This document shows positions 56,740-64,000 of a stretch of 64,000 bases of DNA, piece after piece. Source of the stretch: Plantago major. Taxonomy: Eukaryota > Streptophyta > Magnoliopsida > Lamiales > Plantaginaceae. Each line of letters opens with the position of its first letter. The first letter of the stretch is position 1. The notes beneath the pieces were generated by a model. The model worked only from the letters and a program-made list of their open reading frames with translations. It had not been told where the DNA came from and did not search any database. The position numbers and the translations under genes are program-made. The stretch covers positions 69,500,217 to 69,564,216 of the forward strand of contig CM048841.1 of the NCBI GenBank assembly GCA_026545765.1, written 5' to 3'.

Positions 56740-57172
56740 CCTTTATTCGCCAAAAGCTCCAGGGATGTAGTGTAGAGCATTTAAAATCTTTTCTCCTTCA
56801 ATTCGCAATTGGTTTTTGTTACTCATTAGTTTGAATATGAATGACGCGTAGATCGAATCAGGATGTTCAAGAATGAACAGCTTATTGATTCTACTGTTAA
56901 TGCTTGTGTGATTGTGATACATGAATATATCAATCTGAAAAATCATAAGAAATAATTTAATCAATCAGTATTAAGATAAATAAAGTAGTATTTATTCAAA
57001 AGTTTGTTGAGGTGGTTCGTACCATTAGGCAATGATAGACTAATTCAGCATTAGTCAGGATGAGGTTGTGGGTAGTGGGGAAACTCTTCCGAATTGACTT
57101 GAAGATAAACCCGTTGAATAGCATATGGAACCACTTGTACTAAAACACCATGGAAACAAACATCAGCATGTA
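56740..57172 (-). pseudogene. Possible two-exon gene fragment, family uncertain
   Basis: On the minus strand one frame from about 57145 to 57023 reads WFHMLFNGFIFKSIRKSF and then NLILTNAELVYHCLM up to a GTACG donor at about 57022. A TTTTTCAG acceptor near 56940 opens IDIFMYHNHTSINSRINKLF and EHPDSIYASFIFKLMSNKNQ to a stop at about 56743. A GTTTTAG acceptor precedes the first exon. The composition is protein-like, reminiscent of the plant transposon protein domain next to Athila-type elements, but that is only an impression. No promoter or full-length frame is visible. Confidence 0.3.
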
Positions 57173-57788
57173 ATTTTACCAGGATACAATGACTCAGAAC
57201 GGAGTATTTATTTGAACTAACCCAAAAATGAAACAACCAAATGTACCAAATGAATTCATTGCAAAAAAAAAAAAACAGTATTTGATAGCCATTGGTTCAA
57301 CGAAGCATATAGGACGCTCGAAAATCACCATAGCTCTTGCAGAAACAACGCTCGTTAGCTATAGGACACTTCTGTTTGTATTCTTTCAAATGAAAGAATG
57401 TGAACTATATAAACAACACGAAAACATTGGAGAATGGAAAGAAATGATTTAACAATTTTCGAAATGATTTTGTTTCGGTGCACAGTCGTTTGAAAACAGT
57501 AGCTATAAAAAAATTTCCATGTATACAATATATTCAATATTCCATGGACAACCAGTAAAAGGCAAGTGCATGTATCTCGGCGAAGTTTCATTGTCAATAA
57601 AAATTTGATTGATTGATATCACTGAAGGACATTAACAAACTTGTTTTATTCTTGCTGTATATATGTACCTTCCTTAATTGTATTTTTTTCTAATTATTTA
57701 ATACCCAAAAAATCAAGAAAATTCTCTCATTCATTTGAGGACAAAGTGCTATTGCTAGATTGTTGAATAAAAACTGGACTTTTAATAA

Positions 57789-57826
57789 TATAATGGATGG
57801 ATGGATGGAATGGATGGATGGATGGA
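57789..57826 (+). repeat. GGAT microsatellite at a duplication border
   Basis: ATGGATGGATGGATGG repeats end exactly where the 0.9-kb duplicated segment (57827-58731) begins. Confidence 0.9.
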
Positions 57827-58731
57827 TTCATATATTTTAAACAAAGAAAGATGCTGACAGAAAAGGGGATTGTAGTGTAATTGTATTTCGTTGATTTATT
57901 TAGTTGCAAAAGTAATTTATAAACGTTGCCATGCATACTACCTTAATTTAGCTGCTAAATTCGGCAAAAGATTAAACTGCTAATACTCCCATAAATAATT
58001 CGTTACTTCAGTTCTTACAAGTTGTCTTTGTATTTTTTATTTTAATTATCAAATGATATATGTAGAATATAATATATTAATATATCTAAAAGTTTAATCA
58101 ACATACATAGTTATTTAATTTCATTTGAAAATTTTAGTAGAGGGATTTGATCATCCCATTTATATTTTCTACTTAGATACATGGATTTATGTAGTTATTT
58201 ATAAACTGCATATAATGACGAGTAAGTATTTTGAGAAGTCTTTATAAATGGACTAAAAGGATCGATAAACATCTATATAATACTAAACAACATTATAGGT
58301 TTTATTAAAATCATCGGTGTTGTACGTACATATAAAAAATTTGACTTTGTTAAATAGTGGATTGGTTATAAATTATTTCAAAACACCAATTTTCACATTT
58401 AAAATAGTTAATAGTACAAAATGATATTAAATGTCGCGGTACAAAATGCTCACTCATAAAATATTATTGATATCATATTAAACATTAAACTTATAGTTAA
58501 ATGAGAACATATCCTTCTCTTACTAACGTGCATGTATATTACTTTGTGCATACTTAAATACGTAGGTGCGCTTATTTTAACAAAAATAATACGCTGACTT
58601 TGTTTATTGCAGATTAACTAAAGCAACTTAATTAAGATGGTGTCTATTTATTTTTGCATATTTCATGTGATGCAATTGAAAGCAATATATATATGGAACC
58701 GAATAGACGGACTGATGGTATTAAAATAAAT
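57827..58731 (+). repeat. Segmental duplication of 0.9 kb (partner 46466-47381)
   Basis: This is the second copy of the segment at 46466-47381, with small indels and substitutions. Non-coding. Confidence 0.85.
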
Positions 58732-59150
58732 ATAATATTTAGATAGTACTGTCAGTGTTTTATATACGTGAACATTGTAAGTCATTTTTTATGTGTGCAT
58801 ATAACATCGATGTTCTCAGTGTGAACCTCTAATGTTTCAAACTATGACCATAATGGCGAACTATTTTAGTCCCACTATCCCAAAAGACTTAAGTATTAAA
58901 TGTTTTATTTTAAAGTTTTGGTATACAATATATTATATGACTTTTAAAAATAGTGTGTGTCATGCTAAAGTAAAAGTTATAATAGTTCCATTTTACACTA
59001 ATAATGTGTTTATTTACAGGGAAAAGGCAAACAAATACGAGCTTCTTTTTTTTTTTTTTTTTTAATGTTCTGTGCATTTGGAAAACATATGGAAAGCTAC
59101 GAAAATAATGGAAGATACCAAAATTAAGGGATAAGAGGAATTACAACCAA
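58732..59150. other. AT-rich stretch before the Helitron helicase remnant
   Basis: No gene. A T18 run lies at about 59046-59063. It may be part of the decayed Helitron that ends at 59658. Confidence 0.4.
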
Positions 59151-59390
59151 TTGAAATCTTTTGAAAAAAGAAACAGCCGTCTGCCTGACAACATGCATTC
59201 TGAAGGACAGTCTTTAGCTCATGTTGGTCTATATTTACCAAAACCAGTTTTCAGCCACAAACAGTTATATGTTGCATTCTCAAGAGTCACTAACAAAAAA
59301 GGACTCAAGGTGTTGGTTTTGGATGAAGAGGGAAAGCCTACTGATAAGACGATAAACGTCGTTTACAAGGAGATCTTTAGAAATCTTTGA
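59151..59390 (+). pseudogene. Helitron Rep/helicase C-terminal end (PIF1-like helicase)
   Basis: About 79 codons contain EGQSLAHVGLYLPKPVFSHK and LYVAFSRVTNKKGLKVLVLD and finish NVVYKEIFRNL, the last motifs of the SF1 helicase in plant Helitron transposases. The rest of the Rep and helicase domains is missing. The stop is followed after about 270 bases by the Helitron 3' terminus, as in intact elements. A 90-base stretch with GTATATGA and AAACAG borders after the stop may have been an intron. Confidence 0.88.
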
Positions 59391-59658
59391 GGTATATGAT
59401 TTGCTTTAAATTTTAATAATTCGTGTAGAATTAATTATGAATATACTTACTCATAATTACATTTGTAATTCTTATAAACAGGTCAGCAGACTTGGATTGG
59501 ATATGAAAATACTATGGCGTGTTAAATTTTGTTTCTATCACCTGTACCAATCCTAAGACTTGATATTGTATTTTGAATTAATTGTATTTTGATATTTCCT
59601 TTTCTTGACTTATATTTGAAGCAAACCATCTCGTGGCGTTGCCACGGGTTAGTACTAG
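59151..59658 (+). mobile_element. Helitron family A, copy 4 (3' end at right)
   Basis: The plus strand ends with hairpin CGTGGC-GTT-GCCACG, GGTTAGTA and CTAG (59655-59658) followed by T. It is the complement of the ends at 42438, 49122 and 52745 and the only copy with a clear helicase part. The left limit is unknown. Confidence 0.8.
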
Positions 59659-60270
59659 TTGATTATATACAATTGGATCTTTAATCTAACGGTCCATATC
59701 AAATCGCCAAATGCATTAAGGTGATCGCCCTTTCGCCGTATAGATATTTAAATTAAAAAAATACAAATAATTATTAAAATACTCAAATTTACCCTCAATT
59801 TTTTTTAAAAAAAATAAAAAATATGTTTTTAGAATTACCTATATTATTAATTTTAATAATTTTACGTTTAATGAAAATAAACGTGTGAATTTGTGATTTG
59901 CTGCCTGTTGTATGGCCGGCGAAAACCTGCATGACTGTAGAAAAGCCTAAGAAACAAGCATACACAAACTTTCATTTCCCTCCTCATTCTATCTCTCTTG
60001 CCCTTTTATTCCATCAATTTCAATATCTATACCAGTGAGAAATCAATCAATATCTATTTTCATTTGACACTTATTTACATCAAACTACCTTTTAAAATGA
60101 TTAGTTTTTGTTTGGGTCCCTAATGTTTCATACTCTCCCCGTCACACTAAAATAGGTCACTTTCTTTTTGACGTTGTTTTTAAGAAAGTCAATAGTTTAT
60201 TGTTTGTAGTTGGAGAGATAAATGATAAATAATAGAGAAACCATGAGACAAATATATAATAAAATAAGAA
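59659..60270. other. AT-rich non-coding stretch
   Basis: No gene. A Stowaway-like phrase (CTCTCCCCGTCACAC) lies near 60134. Confidence 0.45.
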
Positions 60271-60590
60271 GGATTTTTTTTTGAAACATCAAAAATTTTA
60301 TTAATAAAGAACAAGAGCACAAGAAATGCTCTGAACGAACTGTTACAAAGAATAATAATACTCAACGTCAACATCACCCAAATCGGGAACATATTCTAAA
60401 CCACAACTAACAACTCAAGCAAAAACAAACTAGAAGCTTCAAATCCAAGACCAAACTCTTCCAATCGGTGCCTCAAAAATCAAATGGTTCTGCACCCCCA
60501 CATCTGTCATCTCCATCAGACTAAATCTCCCAATCACGGACAAGTTATATTGATGAGGAGTCAATGACCCGTTGATACTTCTATAAATTA
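60271..60590 (-). mobile_element. Probable LINE 3' end fragment
   Basis: A T9 run at 60272-60280 is followed by sequence of the type seen in the 3' UTRs of the LINEs at 40422 and 62260 (poly-A end on the minus strand). There is no coding part, so the call is weak. Confidence 0.35.
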
Positions 60591-61699
60591 AATAAACATA
60601 ATTGACAATTTTACATTATGGACATTATTGATGGTGAGCTGAATAAGTCTCCTAGGGGACTATCTTCATAGATGAACTAAAAATATCAATGTAATGCATA
60701 TAAATAAAAATGACATAATATATTTACTCATAAAATATTATTAATATTATATTGTTCAAATCAACAGACGTATACTTAAAACATCAATCAATCGCTTACA
60801 TCAATCATCAATGCATGTCTCTTGCAAGAATTTGTGATTGATGGGAACAATGTAGGTGTGACACATACTGTTGGTGATAACAATGGAAATTTCACGGGTT
60901 TGGATACATACTCTACCATTCTCGGACTCATATCCTACTCAAAATATTATTCCCTTTGTTTCTAAATAAATGTTCATTTACTTTTGAGCACGGAGATTAA
61001 TGTGCAGTGTAAAGGATAGTGGGACAAGTCCACATGAGTGGTAAATTGTGTCAAAAAAGGAAATGGGACATTTGTACTCGAGCACATATATATAAATGGA
61101 ATGCGAGACATTGATATATTCTAGGAAGCCGAGTACTTCATTGTATGAGTTTGAATTTAAATTCGTCTGAAACGGGTCCGGTGTAGGTTAAAGCTCAGAC
61201 CTACCCAGTGATTCATAAAAAGTTACGGGTCAATGCGCCTAGGTGCGCCTAGGTAGTTGGGTTCTAAACGGGTCCGAGTATGAATCAAGGAGCATATCAT
61301 GCATCGAGGCAAAATTTATATATGAACTCAATGCAGGACAAAAGGTTTGAACTACTAGGAATAATTTCAATTAAATAAATTAGTGGTGTACAATTTTGTC
61401 CATTATTCATTATGATGATTACCACCTTATGATGAAATGTGAAGGTACGACTGGTAGTGGATAGTTAAGAAATTAAAAGGAATTAATTACCACAATCTAA
61501 TAGTATGACAATAAACAAGAGTCATGGACATGTATCTCTCATGTGGTCCACTACATCCCTTCACCCTTATATAGACTTTTAAATGGGTCCATCCAACGGT
61601 CCAACCTAAAGTGAACCCGCCAATACCCGTTCAAAATAATGATTTTTCAGTAGAGCATATACCCGAACCCAAAAAACCCGACTTGGCCCGTGACACAGT
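60591..61699. other. AT-rich non-coding stretch
   Basis: No gene. It contains a diverged dispersed repeat (about 60660-60835) and a direct repeat of GTGCGCCTAG near 61230-61250. Confidence 0.45.
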
Positions 61700-62189
61700 G
61701 TAGGATTATATTAGTGAAATAAAAAAAATTGGGGGGGGGGGGGGGGGTAGGGGGGGTGGACCCATATATTACAAATTATGTATGTAAAATATTAAATTTG
61801 GTTGAGGGTGGGGGTCCAACTTCCTCCTTGCGTTAAAGAATTGAAAAATCATTGAAAAATGTTATTTTGTTTGTGGATTGATATTTTTTCAGAGGTGGGT
61901 GTGTGTTGACCCACAAAAATATCATCGATACATGCAAAAAATTTTGTTTGTGAAATGATAATATCTTTTTTTTTGGGGGGGGGGGGTGTTGTTGGTCACC
62001 TGACCCAATTAAATGTGTCATGCATTTTTTGTTTCAATTTGGTCCAGGTTGGACGGATTTTTTTCTAAACAAATTAACAGGTACGGGTCAGGCACAGGGT
62101 AAGGACCTGTAAAATTATTGAAAAATTATAGATGACATATATGACATATTATTTAATTCCCCGTCGAGTATCGACGAGCCATTTACTAG
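61700..62189 (+). mobile_element. Possible Helitron of a third type (3' end at right)
   Basis: The plus strand has hairpin CGTCGA-GTA-TCGACG, nine bases, then CTAG (62186-62189) and T. G runs of 17 (61731-61747) and 12 (61975-61986) lie inside. No protein or second copy is seen, and the left limit is arbitrary. Confidence 0.4.
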
Positions 62190-62259
62190 TATAGTAAAAG
62201 AACAAAACAAGAATGAAAAAATTAATTGAAATGATGAAAGCGCAAACACAACAAAAAGC

Positions 62260-62817
62260 GTTTTTTCTTTGAAAGCAAAGAGAACTATATTAAACTAAGC
62301 CAAATGAAGGATTACAGATGTTTTGAACCTGCTTAGTTACTAAACTAGGGGTCAAGGTGTCCGAGTCTTTAAAAAAAAGTATAAAACAAGCCACGAAGGG
62401 CAAACATTACAAACAAAAAGACTAGGTCGACGGAACTGCAGTACCAACATAGTCTACATCATTAGTATTTCCACTGCCTAGTTTGCCCAAAAGATACGCT
62501 ACGTTGTTGCATTCGTGGTAGACGGAAGTCATACCACGAATGCCAGGGCTTCCTAAAGCAGAACCTTCGTATCAATGGTGTGCTTATGCTTCTGGGACGG
62601 AGTCCACATGCTAGTATCTTTTTTTAGCTTGGAGTAACTTAGGTCTCACTGCCAAGTGATCATTATTTCATTTCTAAAGATAAAGTTGTTCCTTTGTTGC
62701 CAAATAATCCAATCCATAAGCAGTAGTTTAATTTGGGCTGGGGAGTTCAAAGTTATATTAAAGATAGCTTCATTTATAGAACCAAACACATTGTTCCACA
62801 AGGGAAGAGTACACAAC
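62260..62817 (-). mobile_element. LINE 3' part with ORF2 end, interrupted by a copia derivative
   Basis: The minus strand from 62817 reads LPLWNNVFGSINEAIFN and MDWIIWQQRNNFIFRNEIMI, the end of a LINE ORF2 after the zf-RVT domain. A 3' UTR and a poly-A tail (T run at 62260-62266) follow. Its upstream part is cut off at 62818, where the copia LTR starts. Confidence 0.65.
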
Positions 62818-63531
62818 TGAAAGAATTATTTTCTCTGCTGATTCTCATTCATCAATCTCATATATATACAAGTGTGTATAGCTAGCTATCAATAAGGTAT
62901 ACTAATTAAACTATTCTTCTAATTACCAACATAATCCTAAACATATTCTAACACTCCCCCTCAGTCGAAACAGGAGGTTGACATACCCTGAGACTGTCCC
63001 GAAAATTGTCAAACAGTACTTGTAGAAGTCCTTTGGTAAAAAATATCTGCAATGTGATAACGAGATGGAAAATGAAGCACACAAACTTGTCCTGTCGCAA
63101 CCTTCTCACGAAGGAATTGTATATCCATTTCAATATGCTTGGTGCGTTAATGTTGTACCAGATTTCCTGGCAAATAAATGGCACTCACATTGTCACAATA
63201 AACTAGTGTAGCCTTATGAACATAACAATGTAATACCGAGAGCAAATTTCGAATCCAACAAGACTTAGAGACAACATTAGCAATGCTCCGATACTCCGCT
63301 TCAGCGCTCGAACGAGATAGTGTAGGTTGCCGTTTTGAAGACCAAGAGATCAAACAAGAAAGATGCAATTACAAGATGGAGGGAGGGAGGGAGGGAGAGA
63401 GAGCTGGAATATAAAAAATCATATAAATTTTAGGGCGGAAGAAAGAAAAAGTGGATCATTGCAAGGTAGATTATGCACGGGCTCATGATACCATGGAAGA
63501 ATTATTTTCTCTACTGATTCTCATTCATCAA

Positions 63532-63570
<39 letters not shown>

Positions 63571-63597
63571 TGTGTATAGCTAGCTATCAATATTTTT
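62818..63597 (-). mobile_element. Deleted copia element with short (135-bp) LTRs
   Basis: On the minus strand: 5' LTR (63597-63494, partial), primer site TGGTATCATGAGCCCGTG (about 63493-63476), about 110 bases, the RNase H end (63368-62970), a purine tract (GACTGAGGGGGAG) and the 3' LTR (62952-62818; TGTTAGAATA to AATTCTTTCA). Gag, protease, integrase and RT are missing. The right LTR has a (TA)n expansion (63535-63568) and loses its outer end where a LINE fragment begins. Confidence 0.8.
62948..63368 (-). pseudogene. Copia RNase H, C-terminal part
   Basis: 63147-63368 reads [20 protein letters not shown] and [15 protein letters not shown] up to a stop after NLVQH. A second open part (62948-63184) finishes the domain (FPSRYHIADIFTKGL-type end, then FDNFRDSLRVCQPPVSTEG). 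It is similar to, but distinct from, the copy at 17548. It lies directly upstream of the purine tract. Confidence 0.85.
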
Positions 63598-64000
63598 GCT
63601 GATGATACACTCCTTTTCTGTCATGCTACTGGTGGTTTTGGAATGAAGAGCTTGTTAGGAATGTTTTTTGGGAAGATGATGCGCAGTTAATTCTCCAAAT
63701 TCCTCTTTCCAATTTGTGTTGCAGGATCAGAGAATTTGGCATTATAGCAAATTTGGAGTTTACTCTGTTCGAACAGGTTACCACTTTTTCCGAGAATTAC
63801 AGAAACGTGATTGGGCTAATAATCATGGCAGTAGTAGCGCTTCTGTAACAGCCAACTGGAATTGGGTGTGGAAGATTGAGGCACCGAATAAAATCTGTAA
63901 CTCCTTATGGCGTGCTCTTAAGAATTCTCTGCCTACACTTGACAATTTGAATAGTAGGCAAATTGTTATGGATACTACCTGTCCTGTGTGTCGATGTGGT
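63598..64000 (+). pseudogene. LINE ORF2 fragment, RT motif joined to the zf-RVT region; runs off the right edge
   Basis: IFADDTLLFC (about 63592-63621) is the catalytic RT motif with its Asp-Asp pair. It is followed, out of frame, by WNEELVRNVFWEDD and then, after a shift near 63718, by IWHYSKFGVYSVRTGYHFF and CPVCRCG, the start of the zinc-binding domain. About 200 residues normally lie between these blocks, so an internal deletion has joined them. Confidence 0.8.

Overview
This is nuclear DNA of a flowering plant, most likely a eudicot; I cannot name the species. It is AT-rich and consists almost entirely of transposable elements. There is no operon structure, no ribosomal RNA or tRNA gene, no CRISPR array and no intact conserved host gene. 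Most recognisable coding sequence is decayed retrotransposon or transposon protein. One short spliced gene model (39752-40281) may be a genuine host gene.

Left third (1-23350), nested retrotransposons. Positions 1-3237 hold the 5' end of a Ty3/gypsy element on the minus strand (LTR, primer binding site, broken gag, start of protease). A structurally complete Ty1/copia element follows at 3697-14605, bounded by the 5-bp target duplication ACTAG. It was later hit by a solo LTR (4294-6341, duplication GATTG) and by a hAT transposon (7568-10941, duplication ATTAGAAG). A small TRIM lies at 14965-15583. Two pieces of a second copia family lie head to head (15948-18091 plus, 18092-21118 minus) and make an inverted repeat with arms of about 1 kb. 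A second solo LTR (21710-23344, duplication TCCTC) carries three tandem stem-loops.

Middle (23350-42440). A decayed PIF/Harbinger transposase (24352-25593) is followed by several MITEs and Helitron-type ends. A complete non-autonomous LTR element of the LARD type (29788-37036, identical 656-bp LTR lengths, duplication GAGAG) sits inside a Stowaway-like MITE. It keeps only the start of gag and is otherwise filled with tandem repeats. It shares primer site, LTR ends and gag with the Ty3 element at the left edge, so a relative of that element is its likely helper. To its right lie a CACTA-like repeat cluster, the small spliced gene and a 5'-truncated LINE with a 16-bp target duplication.

Right third (42440-64000): Helitron ends, MITEs, segmental duplications and LINE pieces. 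Four Helitron termini share one hairpin-CTAG end, and one still carries the end of the Rep/helicase protein (59151-59390). A second Helitron-like family has three copies. The first two exons of the small gene recur at 50975-51289 beside Helitron sequence, as expected for a captured fragment. A 0.9-kb segment occurs at both 46466 and 57827. A 44866-46440 segment recurs at 47453-49108, and the second copy preserves the empty target site of a MITE present in the first. The window ends in a deleted copia element with 135-bp LTRs and a LINE fragment.

The elements interact mainly by nesting and, by inference, by trans-mobilisation (Ty3 driving the LARD, autonomous Helitron and Harbinger elements driving the short derivatives). 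I found no convincing new biological system. The best leads are the small duplicated gene, the LARD with its arrays, the covarying stem-loops in the solo LTR and the 1-kb inverted copia repeat.
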